A stretch of 48,135 nt of DNA from Sphingosinicella sp. YJ22 (GTDB lineage Bacteria; Pseudomonadota; Alphaproteobacteria; Sphingomonadales; Sphingomonadaceae), in the NCBI RefSeq assembly GCF_011320075.1, contig NZ_JAANPA010000021.1:1-48135 (forward strand). Direction: 5' to 3'. The position numbers were made by a program, and so were the translations under genes. A model generated the notes under the pieces. The model did not search any database. It had not been told where the DNA came from and was given only the letters and a program-made list of their open reading frames with translations. Below, piece after piece: positions 31,159 to 41,374 of the stretch (positions are counted from its first letter, which is position 1; each line of letters starts with the position of its first letter).

Positions 31159-32234
31159 TGCTTGGCCGCCGCGGACAGGACCTGCGGCACATGACGCTGC
31201 GGCGGCAGTCTTCGCTTGGCCCCTGGGCCCAGTTCGGCATCCGGGTCGCGGCGATGCTGTTCCTGCTCGCCTTCATCATCGGCTTCCACTGGATCGAGCG
31301 CGAGAGCCTCAGAGACAATCTCGACGGCCATGTCAGCTTCAGCGACATCATCTATTTCACGATGATCAGCGCGACCACGACCGGCTATGGCGACATCGTG
31401 CCGGTCACCGACCAGGCGCGGCTGTTCGATGCGCTGATCGTGACGCCGATCCGGGTGTTCTTCATCCTGATCCTGGCCGGCACCGCCTATACCTTCGTCA
31501 TCAAACGCGTTTGGAGCAAATGGCTCATGCAGCGGATTCAGAACGCCCTTCGGGACCACGTCGTCGTGGTCGGCTATGGTGTGAGCGGCACCGAGGCGGT
31601 GAAGGAGCTCATCGCGCGCGGGACCGATCTGCGGGGGATCGTCGTGATCGATTGTGACGAAGCGGCGCTCCAGGACGCGGAGGAATTGGGCTGCGCCGTT
31701 CTGAAGGCCGACGCGACTCGCGACAAGGTTCTGCAGGCGGTTCGGATCGAGCAGGCGAAGGCGCTGATCGTATCCGCGGGCAGCGACGACACGTCGATCC
31801 TGGTCACCCTGACCGCCCGCCACATCGCGCCCAAGCTCAAGATCACGGTGAAGGTACGCAATACCGACAACGAGCTGCTCGCCCGGCAGGCCGGCGCCAC
31901 CACCGTGGTCAATCCGGTGAGCTTCGCCGGCCTTCTCCTCGCCGGCTCGGCGGAGGGCCCGGTGGTCCACGATTATATCGCCGACCTCGCCAGCATGTCG
32001 GGACGGGTTCAGCTCGTCGAGCGCGAGGTGCGTGACTCGGAGCTCGGCAAATCGCTCGGCGACCTCGAACCGGGGCTGGGCGTGCGCATCGTGCGCGACG
32101 GGCTTCCGGTCGGCTTCTGGGAAGAAGGCGCGAGGATGCTGTGCCCCGGCGACATCATCGTAGAGATCGTGCCGACCTGCTTCCGCGAGGCCGACAAGCA
32201 TCCGGACGTCATTCCCGCGGGCCGCCCTACCTGA
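31158..32234 (+). CDS. Potassium channel with RCK (TrkA-N/TrkA-C) domain
   Basis: A 358-residue ion channel. Two membrane helices (about residues 26-44 and 90-112) flank the K+ selectivity filter TTTGYGD (about residues 72-78). The cytoplasmic part is an RCK domain: VVVGYGVSGTEAVKEL for the nucleotide-binding fold (about 135-250) and a TrkA-C-like lobe (about 265-345). Such channels gate K+ flux in response to ligands or nucleotides. It overlaps surE by one base (TGATG) and ends 8 nt inside the convergent AMP nucleosidase gene. Confidence 0.92.
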   Translation: MLGRRGQDLRHMTLRRQSSLGPWAQFGIRVAAMLFLLAFIIGFHWIERESLRDNLDGHVSFSDIIYFTMISATTTGYGDIVPVTDQARLFDALIVTPIRVFFILILAGTAYTFVIKRVWSKWLMQRIQNALRDHVVVVGYGVSGTEAVKELIARGTDLRGIVVIDCDEAALQDAEELGCAVLKADATRDKVLQAVRIEQAKALIVSAGSDDTSILVTLTARHIAPKLKITVKVRNTDNELLARQAGATTVVNPVSFAGLLLAGSAEGPVVHDYIADLASMSGRVQLVEREVRDSELGKSLGDLEPGLGVRIVRDGLPVGFWEEGARMLCPGDIIVEIVPTCFREADKHPDVIPAGRPT

Positions 32235-33672
32235 ACGCCGGCTCGTTGAAGGCGCGGAGCTTGCGGCTGTGAAGCCGGCGGCTGTTCTGGCGCATCAGGT
32301 CGCAGGCGAGGATGGCGATTCGGACATGCTCCTCGATCGCCCGCTCGTAGAAGCGGTTGGCCTGGCCGGGCAGCTTGATCTCGCCGTGGAGCGGCTTGTC
32401 GGAGATGCACAGCAGGGTGCCGTAAGGCACCCGAAAGCGGTAGCCCTGGGCGGCGATGGTCGCGCTCTCCATGTCGATCGCGACGGCGCGGCTCTGGTTG
32501 AACAGCAGCGCCGACGATGAATAGCGCAGCTCCCAGTTGCGGTCGCCGGTGGTGACGACGGTGCCGGTGCGCAGCCTTTCCTTGAGCGCCTCCTCGTCCT
32601 CGCCCGAGATCGTCAGCGCGGCCTGCTGCAGCGCCTGCTGGACCTCGGCGATGGGTGGGATCGGCACTGCGGCCGGAAGCACCGCGTCGAGGATATGGTC
32701 GTCGCGCAGATAGGCGTGGGCGAGGACATAGTCGCCGATCTTCTGCGAACTCCTCAAGCCCCCGCAATGGCCGATCATCATCCACGCCTCGGGACGAAGC
32801 ACGCCGAGATGGTCGGTGATCGTCTTCGCGTTGGACGGACCGACGCCGATATTGACCAGCGTGATACCGGTGCCGCCCTCGCCGATCAGGTGATAGGCAG
32901 GCATCTGGAAGCGCTTGAAGGTGCTGTCGGCGACCGCGCCCTCGGCGTCGCCATAGTCGCCGGTGATCATCATGCCGCCGGCGCCGGCGAGGCCGGTGAA
33001 GCGGCTCTCGGGATCCTGCACCTGCCCGACGCCCCAGCGGATGAAATGGTCGACGTAGCGCTGGTAGTTGGTGAACAGGATGTAGCGCTGGAAATGCTCA
33101 GGCGCCGTGCCGGTATAGTGGCGCAGGCGCGCGAGGCTGAAGTCGGTGCGCAGCGCGTCGAACAAGGCGAGCGGGTGGTGCTCGCCCGCCTTGGGGATCC
33201 ACACGCCGTCCGCAACCTCGTCGCCGATATGGGCGAGTTCTGGCGCCGGGAAGGAGCGGACGAGGTCGGATGCCATGACATCGGCAACGTCGACGCCGTC
33301 GCCGAGCACGTAGGCGAACGGAATCTCCTGGGCGCTCTGTCCGATCTCGATGCGGATGTCGTAATTGCTCAGCAGGAAGTCGAGCTGCTCGGCAAGATAG
33401 TCGCGGAACAGCGCCGGCTGGGTGACGCTGACCGCATAGCTGCCGGCTTCACCCAGGCGCCCCCAGGCTCGGCCGGTCTTCGACTTGGCCGGATCGCCGG
33501 CATAATGGATGCGCAGCTCCGGGTAGGTGAACGCGCCGGACGCGCGCCATTCCGGATCGGGCCTCGTCCCGTGCTGGATGAAATTGCGCAGAGCCTCGCG
33601 CAAATTCTCCGTGGAGCGGGCGTAACGGTCGGCGAGGTCGTCCAGGAAGGGCGCGGAAGGCGACTGATTCAA
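32227..33672 (-). CDS. amn: AMP nucleosidase
   Basis: A 481-residue enzyme that hydrolyses AMP to adenine and ribose 5-phosphate, helping control adenylate levels. The N-terminal regulatory domain is followed by a nucleoside-phosphorylase-like catalytic domain (NIGVGPSNAKTITDHL, WMMIGHCGGL, AVAIDMESATIAAQGYRF and ISDKPLHGEIK). GAAAGGAAA lies before the ATG. Converges with and overlaps the potassium channel gene by 8 nt. Confidence 0.96.
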   Translation of the reverse strand: MNQSPSAPFLDDLADRYARSTENLREALRNFIQHGTRPDPEWRASGAFTYPELRIHYAGDPAKSKTGRAWGRLGEAGSYAVSVTQPALFRDYLAEQLDFLLSNYDIRIEIGQSAQEIPFAYVLGDGVDVADVMASDLVRSFPAPELAHIGDEVADGVWIPKAGEHHPLALFDALRTDFSLARLRHYTGTAPEHFQRYILFTNYQRYVDHFIRWGVGQVQDPESRFTGLAGAGGMMITGDYGDAEGAVADSTFKRFQMPAYHLIGEGGTGITLVNIGVGPSNAKTITDHLGVLRPEAWMMIGHCGGLRSSQKIGDYVLAHAYLRDDHILDAVLPAAVPIPPIAEVQQALQQAALTISGEDEEALKERLRTGTVVTTGDRNWELRYSSSALLFNQSRAVAIDMESATIAAQGYRFRVPYGTLLCISDKPLHGEIKLPGQANRFYERAIEEHVRIAILACDLMRQNSRRLHSRKLRAFNEPAFR

Positions 33673-33734
33673 GCGGTTTCCTTTCTTGTTTCCACCGCGA
33701 TTAGCAGATCAGCCGCGCGCGTCCATCGGGCGGG

Positions 33735-34205
33735 CTAGCGGAACAGACGCAGCCAGAGCCGGTCGCCTCCCGATGCATCGTTCGGTGGCCGCCATACGTC
33801 GCCGCGCGGCGGCACGCCGAATACGCGTTCGTAGCGGTCCAGCGTCGCGGCATATTGCTCGATGAAATGCTGCTGTTGCGCGGCGCCTCCCTCGGTCGGA
33901 TCGTGGTGAAGCGGCCTGCCGAGGATGCGGCCGCACAATTCGTCCCAATAATGGCGGGTGTAGGTGAGATGGAGGTGCCATGCCGCGTCGACGTCGTCCG
34001 ACGGTGTGACCGGCCGGTCCCCGGTCGCGGCGAGATAGAGGAAGCGGCGATATTCCTCGATCACCGCATAGGTGTGGCGCTTGCCCCAGCCCTGCTTGCG
34101 GCCGAGGCGGCGCGCGAAGGTGGCTGCGGCGCCTTCCCGCTCGATCCGCATCGCGGCGAGCGCCTGCCACAGCGGCGTGTCCCGGTAGCTTGTTTGTCCA
34201 GCCAT
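33735..34205 (-). CDS. Conserved hypothetical with WHLHL...YWDELCGRILGRPLHHDP motif
   Basis: A 156-residue soluble protein with no signal peptide or membrane helix. The central block DDVDAAWHLHLTYTRHYWDELC and GRPLHHDPTEGG (about residues 70-105) is a conserved His/Trp-rich pattern that I have seen in otherwise uncharacterised proteins; two paired His could bind metal. I cannot name a function. The ATG at 34205 has GGGGGA 7 nt upstream; an ATG at 34211 is too close to it. Transcribed divergently from rimO. Confidence 0.7.
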   Translation of the reverse strand: MAGQTSYRDTPLWQALAAMRIEREGAAATFARRLGRKQGWGKRHTYAVIEEYRRFLYLAATGDRPVTPSDDVDAAWHLHLTYTRHYWDELCGRILGRPLHHDPTEGGAAQQQHFIEQYAATLDRYERVFGVPPRGDVWRPPNDASGGDRLWLRLFR

Positions 34206-34242
34206 GGCCATGTCCCCCGACGCCACTCTATCGCCTAAGAGG

Positions 34243-34276
34243 CTGAAACCAAGCTGGATTCCCGATTTCGCGGGAA
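34243..34276. repeat. Dispersed hairpin repeat, inverted copy of the element at 27.9 kb
   Basis: On the minus strand it reads TTCCCGCGAAATCGGGAA followed by TCCAGCTTGG and TTTCAG, closely matching the first hairpin at 27894-27926. It lies between two divergent genes. Confidence 0.7.
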
Positions 34277-34338
34277 TGGCGATGATCGATTCGCGGCTCT
34301 GGTAATTTCCGCCCGCCGCGCCTATGTCGCGCGCCTTC

Positions 34339-35673
34339 ATGGCACGCGTGCTCCCTTCTCCGCCGAAAGTCGGCATGGTTTCGCTTGGCTGTCCCAAGAA
34401 CCTCGTCGATTCCGAGCGCATCCTCACCAAGCTCCGCTCGGACGGCTATGCCATGTCCGCGGACTATGCCGGCGCCGACGTGGTGCTGGTCAACACCTGC
34501 GGCTTCCTCGATTCCGCCAAGGAAGAGAGCCTCGAGGCGATTGGCGAGGCCATCGCCGAGAACGGCCGGGTCATCGTCACCGGCTGCATGGGCAAGGAAG
34601 CGGAGATGATCCGCGCCAAGTTCCCCAACGTGCTCGCGGTGACCGGCGCCCACCAATATGAGGAAGTGGTCGGAGCGGTCCACGAGGCGGCGCCGGTGCC
34701 GCCGGACGCCTTCCTCAACCTCGTTCCGGATGCCGGGCTGAAGCTGACGCCGCGCCATTACAGCTATTTGAAGATTTCCGAGGGCTGCAACCACCGCTGC
34801 GCCTTCTGCATCATCCCGAGCCTTCGCGGCGACCTCGTCAGCCGCCGCCCCGACGCCATCCTTCGCGAGGCGGAGAAGCTGGTCGCGGCGGGCACGAACG
34901 AGCTCCTGGTCATCAGCCAGGACACCTCGGCCTATGGCGTCGACCTCAAGCACAAGAGCTGGCCGTGGAAGGGCGGCGAGGCCCGCGCCCACATGACCGA
35001 CCTCGTCCGCGAGCTCGGCAAGATCGCGCCTTGGGTGCGGCTCCACTACGTCTACCCCTATCCCCACGTCGATCAGGTCATCCCGCTGATGGCCGACGGG
35101 CTTGTGCTCCCCTATCTCGACATCCCGTTCCAGCATGCCAGCCGCAACGTCCTCAAGGCGATGCGGCGGCCGGCCAACGAGGCGAAGGTGCTCGAGCGGA
35201 TCCGCTCGTGGCGGGCCATTTGCCCCGACATCGCCATCCGCTCGACCTTCATCACTGGCTTCCCCGGCGAGACCGAGGAGGATTTCCAGTATCTGCTGGA
35301 CTGGCTCGACGAAGCGCAGCTCGACCGCGTCGGCGCCTTCCCGTTCGAGCCCGTCGAGGGCGCGGCGGCCAACGTGCTTCCGGGCGCGGTGCCCGAGGAC
35401 GTGAAGCAGGAGCGCTACGCCCGCTTCATGGCGAAGAGCGCGGCCATCTCGGCCGCCAAGCTCGCCGCCAAGGTCGGCCGCGAGATCGACGTGATCATCG
35501 ACGCCGTCGGTGACGAGGGCGGCGCAACCGGCCGCTCCAAGGCCGACGCCCCCGAGATCGACGGCGAGGTCCACCTGCGTGACGCCGGCGCGCTCAAGCA
35601 GGGCGATATCGTGAAGGTCCTCGTCGAGGACGCCGACGAGCACGACCTGTTCGGAGTGCCGCTGAGCCGCTAA
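34339..35673 (+). CDS. rimO: Ribosomal protein S12 methylthiotransferase RimO
   Basis: Adds a methylthio group to the conserved Asp of ribosomal protein S12. It is a radical-SAM enzyme with two iron-sulfur clusters: the N-terminal MTTase domain supplies Cys 18 (SLGCPKN), NTCGF and TGCMG, and the radical SAM cluster is Cys 150, 154, 157 (CNHRCAFC). A C-terminal TRAM domain ends the 444-residue chain. I choose ATG 34339 ([12 protein letters not shown]) as best matching family N-termini; ATG 34324 adds five residues and neither has a clear ribosome binding site. Confidence 0.96.
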   Translation: MARVLPSPPKVGMVSLGCPKNLVDSERILTKLRSDGYAMSADYAGADVVLVNTCGFLDSAKEESLEAIGEAIAENGRVIVTGCMGKEAEMIRAKFPNVLAVTGAHQYEEVVGAVHEAAPVPPDAFLNLVPDAGLKLTPRHYSYLKISEGCNHRCAFCIIPSLRGDLVSRRPDAILREAEKLVAAGTNELLVISQDTSAYGVDLKHKSWPWKGGEARAHMTDLVRELGKIAPWVRLHYVYPYPHVDQVIPLMADGLVLPYLDIPFQHASRNVLKAMRRPANEAKVLERIRSWRAICPDIAIRSTFITGFPGETEEDFQYLLDWLDEAQLDRVGAFPFEPVEGAAANVLPGAVPEDVKQERYARFMAKSAAISAAKLAAKVGREIDVIIDAVGDEGGATGRSKADAPEIDGEVHLRDAGALKQGDIVKVLVEDADEHDLFGVPLSR

Positions 35674-35682
35674 TCGGTACGG

Positions 35683-37080
<1,398 letters not shown>

Positions 37081-37163
37081 ATTACTTTGAGTTGGAAACG
37101 AAACGGACGCTCTTTGGTTTTCTAGGTCAAAGGTGACGCGACGCCGTTTCGGAGTCAGTTCAA

Positions 37164-37538
37164 GTGCCCAATCAAGCCCTCACCAACTGGATGAGCACGC
37201 TCATCAACTACGTGCGCTCAGGCCAGCCAGATCTGACCAACCGGCAGATGGCGCTGATGTTGCTGGTCTATGAGACCCCCGGGCCCCATACGGTCCGCGG
37301 GCTCGCCAATATCCTCGGAGTGTCCAAGCCGGTCATCACGCGCGCCTTGAACACGCTGGGGTCGCTCGGCTATCTGCGCCGCGTTCGCGACGAGACCGAT
37401 CGGCGCAACGTATTCGTCGCGAAAACCAGCACTGGACAGGAATTCCTTGAGCGCTTCCAACGCAACCTCGAGCAGGACCACAGCAGCGCCGCCCGAAGCC
37501 GAGCTGCCAAGGAACGCGGGCTCATCCTCCAGCACTGA
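37164..37538 (+). CDS. MarR-family transcriptional regulator
   Basis: A 124-residue winged-helix protein. The DNA-binding segment GLANILGVSKPVITRALNTLGSLGYLRRVRDETDRRNVFV spans about residues 46-87, with the wing at DETDRRN. MarR dimers usually repress an adjacent gene and respond to small phenolic or oxidant ligands. The last 92 nt overlap the start of the NlpC/P60-like gene in another frame, so the two are co-expressed and MarR may control this pair. The 83 bp upstream is the likely promoter. Confidence 0.88.
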   Translation: MPNQALTNWMSTLINYVRSGQPDLTNRQMALMLLVYETPGPHTVRGLANILGVSKPVITRALNTLGSLGYLRRVRDETDRRNVFVAKTSTGQEFLERFQRNLEQDHSSAARSRAAKERGLILQH

Positions 37539-38400
37539 CGCTGGAACGAAGGTCGAAAAGCTCCATTTCGGCCTCGAGGGACGCTCGCTCCGGCTCGACC
37601 CGCGCGTTCATGGCTACCGCCGCGACATCGCCGACATCGCTCTCGCTGGGAAGGTGATCTCCTCCCATTATGCCCGAGCGCTGCCCCGCGCCTGCGGATC
37701 GCGCCCGACGATGGTGTGGCCGCAGCCGTCGGCCGAGGGCGAGGCCGTTTCGGAGCTGCTGCCCGGCGAAGGCTTCCACGTCCTCGAATATTCCGAGCAT
37801 TGGGCGTGGGGCTATTGCGCCGCCGACTATCGCGTCGGCTATGTCGAGACGATCGAGCTGGTCGAGCCCCATGAGGCGACTCATGTCGTGTGCGAGGCCA
37901 AGGTCCCGGTCTTTGCCGACAGCAACATCGAGGCGACTCGCCTCGCCTGCATGCCGATGGGCGCGCGCCTGACCGGCCATGAGGAAGGCGCCTGCCTGAT
38001 GAGCGAGATGGGCTGCGTGCCCTTGAGCCATCTGCGCCGGGTCGACGAGGCCGAATGCGACCCCGCCGCCGTCGCGATGAAGCTCCTGCATGCGCCCTAT
38101 CTCGCCGGCGGGCGCAGTCATGCCGGAGTCGACGCGTCGGGCCTGATCCAGCTCGCGCTCACCCCGTGCGGCGTCCGAGCGCCGCGCGACCTCGACATGC
38201 AGCGCGACATCGGCGTCGCGGTTACCGGCCCGCTGACGCGCGGCGACATCGTCATCGCCGGCGACGAGGGCGGCGTGATGATCGACGACCTCATGCTGAT
38301 CCACGCCTGCCGCTCGACCGGCAAGGTGACGGTGGAGCCGGTCGCGGTGGTCGAGGCCCGGCACGCGGGCGACAGCGTCAGAAGGCGGGTCGAGGGCTAA
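37447..38400 (+). CDS. NlpC/P60-fold protein, probable pseudoenzyme
   Basis: A 317-residue protein with SH3-like repeats (about 80-200) and a C-terminal NlpC/P60 (C40) domain, a family that normally cuts peptidoglycan stem peptides. Here the active-site motif is VDASGLIQ where active members have DCSGLVQ: the nucleophilic Cys is Ala 230 (codon 38134-38136). The first catalytic His in the GHVGIM motif aligns with Glu 274 (GDEGGVM), and the usual YLWGG is YLAGG. The later IHA His remains. The gene starts with TTG at 37447, with AGGAA 4 nt upstream; no ATG or GTG exists before the domain. No signal peptide is seen. It may be a binding or regulatory relative. Confidence 0.85.
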   Translation: MSASNATSSRTTAAPPEAELPRNAGSSSSTDAGTKVEKLHFGLEGRSLRLDPRVHGYRRDIADIALAGKVISSHYARALPRACGSRPTMVWPQPSAEGEAVSELLPGEGFHVLEYSEHWAWGYCAADYRVGYVETIELVEPHEATHVVCEAKVPVFADSNIEATRLACMPMGARLTGHEEGACLMSEMGCVPLSHLRRVDEAECDPAAVAMKLLHAPYLAGGRSHAGVDASGLIQLALTPCGVRAPRDLDMQRDIGVAVTGPLTRGDIVIAGDEGGVMIDDLMLIHACRSTGKVTVEPVAVVEARHAGDSVRRRVEG

Positions 38401-38404
38401 GCTC

Positions 38405-38501
38405 CCCTCCCGCTTGCGGGAGGCGCTGTGGGTGGGGCTGTTCTACCAGCCCCGTAGTGGTCCCGACATCCCCACCCCTCAATCCCCCGCAAGCGGGAGG
38501 G
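38405..38501. repeat. Inverted repeat between convergent genes
   Basis: Perfect 16-nt arms CCCTCCCGCTTGCGGG (38405-38420) and CCCGCAAGCGGGAGGG (38486-38501) flank 65 nt. Each arm contains its own small GC hairpin (CCCGC-TT-GCGGG). It fills the space between the NlpC/P60-like gene and mltG and could serve as a bidirectional terminator or be a repetitive mobile remnant. Confidence 0.75.
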
Positions 38502-38509
38502 AAAGTACT

Positions 38510-39613
38510 CTACATCTCCCCGCGGGCGCGCCTGATGGCGTACCAGCGCTGGACGTTGGCGTTATGCTGCTGGAGGGTCTCGGCGAAGATGTGGCCGCCG
38601 GTGCCGTCGGCGACGAAATAGAGATAGCGGTGCGGCTCGGGGTTGAGCACGGCGGCGATCGACTCGCGACCGGGATTGGCGATCGGGCCGATCGGCAGGC
38701 CGGCCCGGGCATAGGTGTTGTAGCCGTTGTCGGCCTGGAGCTCCGAGCGCAGGATTCGGCGGCCCAATGGGCGGCCGCGGGTGACCGGGTAGATCACCGT
38801 CGGGTCGGCATCGAGCTTCATCCCCTGGCGCAGGCGGTTTGAATAGACCCCCGCGACGGCGCGGCGCTCGCTCGGCTTGCCGGTCTCCTTCTCGACGATC
38901 GAGGCGAGGATGATCGCCTCGCGCGGACTGGTGACGACGCTGTTGGCGCCGCGCTGCTGCCAGAGCCGCGCCAAGGTCCGACGCATCGCCTCCTGCATCC
39001 GCGCGACCACCGCGGCGCGGCTCTCGCCGCGCTGATAGGAATAGGTGTCGGGGAGGATCGAGCCTTCCTCCGGCACCGGCACGTCGCCAGTCAGGACGTC
39101 GGCGGCCATGAGCCGGTCGTGGACCATCACCGAGGGCATGCCTTCGGGCACGACGATGAAGCGCTGAAGCGTCCGCCCGCTCTGAAGCAGGTTCATGATC
39201 GCCGCTTCGCTGGCACCCGCCGGAATCTCATATTCGCCCGCCTGAATCGGCGCGCCGCCGCCGAGCAGGCGCGCGCGCAGGCGGAACATGCGCGCCGAGC
39301 CGATCACGCCGGCCTGCTCCAGCGTCTCCGCCGCGCCGGCCACGCTGGAGCCCTGGGCGATCATCACCGGAGTCGCGGCGCGCGCGGGGCCGCCGGCGCT
39401 CCACCCGCCGATGAGCAGGCCGCCGGCGATCAGGACGCCGATGACGGCCGCGAGGATGGCGAAGGCGAGGACGCGCCGGCCCTTGCGGCGCGGCCGCGGC
39501 GAAGCGCTACCGCCCCGTTCGACTCGGTCGCGAAGAGACGTGCCCGACGGCGCGGCCGGAGCCGGCGGCGGCGCGGGCGGCTCGGGCGGGGCCGGCGGCG
39601 GATCCTCGTTCAT
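38510..39613 (-). CDS. mltG: Endolytic murein transglycosylase MltG
   Basis: MltG is an inner-membrane lytic transglycosylase that cleaves nascent glycan strands and helps set their length. The 367-residue protein has a Pro-rich cytoplasmic N-terminus, one membrane helix (about 48-70) and the YceG domain with the catalytic Glu in ASIVEKET. LDADPTVIYP and YNTYARAGLPIGPIANPG are family motifs. It lies 16 nt downstream of fabF, as in many Proteobacteria. Confidence 0.96.
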   Translation of the reverse strand: MNEDPPPAPPEPPAPPPAPAAPSGTSLRDRVERGGSASPRPRRKGRRVLAFAILAAVIGVLIAGGLLIGGWSAGGPARAATPVMIAQGSSVAGAAETLEQAGVIGSARMFRLRARLLGGGAPIQAGEYEIPAGASEAAIMNLLQSGRTLQRFIVVPEGMPSVMVHDRLMAADVLTGDVPVPEEGSILPDTYSYQRGESRAAVVARMQEAMRRTLARLWQQRGANSVVTSPREAIILASIVEKETGKPSERRAVAGVYSNRLRQGMKLDADPTVIYPVTRGRPLGRRILRSELQADNGYNTYARAGLPIGPIANPGRESIAAVLNPEPHRYLYFVADGTGGHIFAETLQQHNANVQRWYAIRRARGEM

Positions 39614-39629
39614 CGGCTTGGCGCCGGGC

Positions 39630-40889
39630 TCAGACCGCCTTCATCACCAGGCTGGCATTGGTGCCGCCGAAGCCGAAGCTGTTGTTCAGCACCGCCTTCA
39701 CCTTGCGCTCCTTGGCGACGTGAGGGACGAGGTCGACTCCCGCCGTGCCCTCGCTCGGATTGTCGAGATTGAGCGTCGGCGGGACGACCTGGTCCCGAAG
39801 CGCGAGGATGCAGAAGATCGATTCGACCGCTCCGGCGCCGCCGAGCAGGTGGCCGATCGCCGACTTGGTGGAGCTCATCGACAGGTCGCCGATATGGTTG
39901 CCGAACAGTCGGCGGACCGCGCCCAGCTCGAGCTCGTCGCCGAGCGGGGTCGAGGTGCCGTGGGCGTTGATATAGTCGATGTCACCGAGATCGAGGCCGG
40001 AGCGCTTCATCGCGACCTGCATGGCGCGGAAGCCGCCGGCGCCCTCGGGGTGCGGCGCGGTGACGTGATACGCGTCGCCCGACATGCCGTAGCCGACGAC
40101 TTCGGCGTAGATGTTGGCGCCGCGCGCCTTGGCCCGCTCATATTCCTCGAGGACGATGACTCCGGCGCCGTCGCCCATGACGAAGCCGTCGCGGTCCTTG
40201 TCATAGGGACGCGAAGCGCGCTCGGGCTCGTCGTTGAATTGGGTCGACAGCGCGCGTGCCTGCGCGAAGCCGGCGATTCCGATCGGGCAGATCGCCATCT
40301 CGGCGCCGCCCGCGAGCATCACGTCGGCATCGTCCATCGCGATCATGCGCGCGGCGTCGCCGATCGAGTGGGCGCCGGTCGAGCAGGCGGTGACGACGGC
40401 GTGGTTGGGCCCCATCAAGCCATATTTGATCGAGACCTGGCCGGAGATGAGGTTGATCAGTCGGCCGTGGACGAAGTGGGGCGAGACCCGGCGCGGGCCC
40501 TTCTCGTGGAGGACCAGCGATTCCTTTTCGATTCCGGGAAGGCCGCCGATGCCCGATCCGATCGACACGCCGGCGCGGTAGCGCTCTTCCTCGCTCATGT
40601 CGGTGAGGCCGGCATCTTCCAGCGCCTGGCCGGCGGCGTCGATTCCGTAGACGATGAACGGATCGACCTGGCGCTGGATCTTGTGATCGACGCGCTTGTT
40701 GGGGTCGAAGCCATATTCATGGTCGGCCGGCTTCACCTCGCAGGCGATCTTGCAGGCATAATCCTCGGGATCGAACTTGGTGATCCGATCGGCGCCGCTC
40801 TTGCTCGCCAGGATGTTGCGCCAGCTCGTCTCCACGTCGCCGCCCAGCGGCGTCACGAGACCAAGACCGGTTACGACCACACGGCGCAT
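39630..40889 (-). CDS. fabF: 3-oxoacyl-ACP synthase II (FabF)
   Basis: Condenses malonyl-ACP with acyl-ACP in fatty acid elongation. The 419-residue protein has Cys 169 in TACSTGAHS as nucleophile and the two active-site His in NAHGTSTPLGD and SAIGHLLGGAG. The start at 40889 (MRRVVVTGLG) is unambiguous. Lies between acpP and mltG. Confidence 0.97.
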   Translation of the reverse strand: MRRVVVTGLGLVTPLGGDVETSWRNILASKSGADRITKFDPEDYACKIACEVKPADHEYGFDPNKRVDHKIQRQVDPFIVYGIDAAGQALEDAGLTDMSEEERYRAGVSIGSGIGGLPGIEKESLVLHEKGPRRVSPHFVHGRLINLISGQVSIKYGLMGPNHAVVTACSTGAHSIGDAARMIAMDDADVMLAGGAEMAICPIGIAGFAQARALSTQFNDEPERASRPYDKDRDGFVMGDGAGVIVLEEYERAKARGANIYAEVVGYGMSGDAYHVTAPHPEGAGGFRAMQVAMKRSGLDLGDIDYINAHGTSTPLGDELELGAVRRLFGNHIGDLSMSSTKSAIGHLLGGAGAVESIFCILALRDQVVPPTLNLDNPSEGTAGVDLVPHVAKERKVKAVLNNSFGFGGTNASLVMKAV

Positions 40890-40967
40890 GCCGAACTCCC
40901 TTTTGTCTAATCAGCTATGCTGGCTGCTGGGCCAGCGGGCGATCTACGAACACGCCCCAAATAGGCA

Positions 40968-41036
40968 AACGGCTCCCCGGCACAAGGACGGAGAGCCGTT
41001 CTTAAAATCGTGCAGAGCGGGCCGGAGGCGGCCCGC
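40968..41036 (-). terminator. Two hairpins between acpP and fabF
   Basis: GCGGGCC/GGCCCGC (41017-41036) lies just after acpP, and AACGGCTC/GAGCCGTT (40968-41000) follows, ending in GTTTGCC. Neither has a long U tract, so partial termination or processing that raises acpP over fabF is more likely than a full stop. Confidence 0.5.
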
Positions 41037-41044
41037 CGAGGCGT

Positions 41045-41281
41045 TCAGCCCTTGTTCTGCTCGATATAGTCGATCGCGTCCTTGACCGTCGTGATCTTCT
41101 CGGCCGCGTCGTCGGGGATCTCGACCCCAAATTCCTCTTCGAACGCCATGACCAGCTCGACGATGTCGAGGCTGTCGGCGCCCAGATCGTCGATGAAGCT
41201 CGCTTCTTCGGTCACCTTGTCGGCGTCGACGCCCAGGTGCTCCACCACGATCTTCTTCACGCGGTCGGGGGTGTCACTCAT
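41045..41281 (-). CDS. acpP: Acyl carrier protein
   Basis: A 78-residue acidic carrier. The 4'-phosphopantetheine attachment site is Ser 37 in [19 protein letters not shown] lies 5 nt upstream of the ATG, fitting very strong translation. Part of the fabD-fabG-acpP-fabF cluster, separated from fabG by a secreted hypothetical gene. Confidence 0.98.
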   Translation of the reverse strand: MSDTPDRVKKIVVEHLGVDADKVTEEASFIDDLGADSLDIVELVMAFEEEFGVEIPDDAAEKITTVKDAIDYIEQNKG

Positions 41282-41374
41282 AACCAGCCTTCCTCCAGCT
41301 TGTGCTTTGTTGCCCCCGCCCTAGCCGCTGTGCCGGGCGGTGCGCAAGTGGGGCGAGAATGTGGCGGCTCAACC

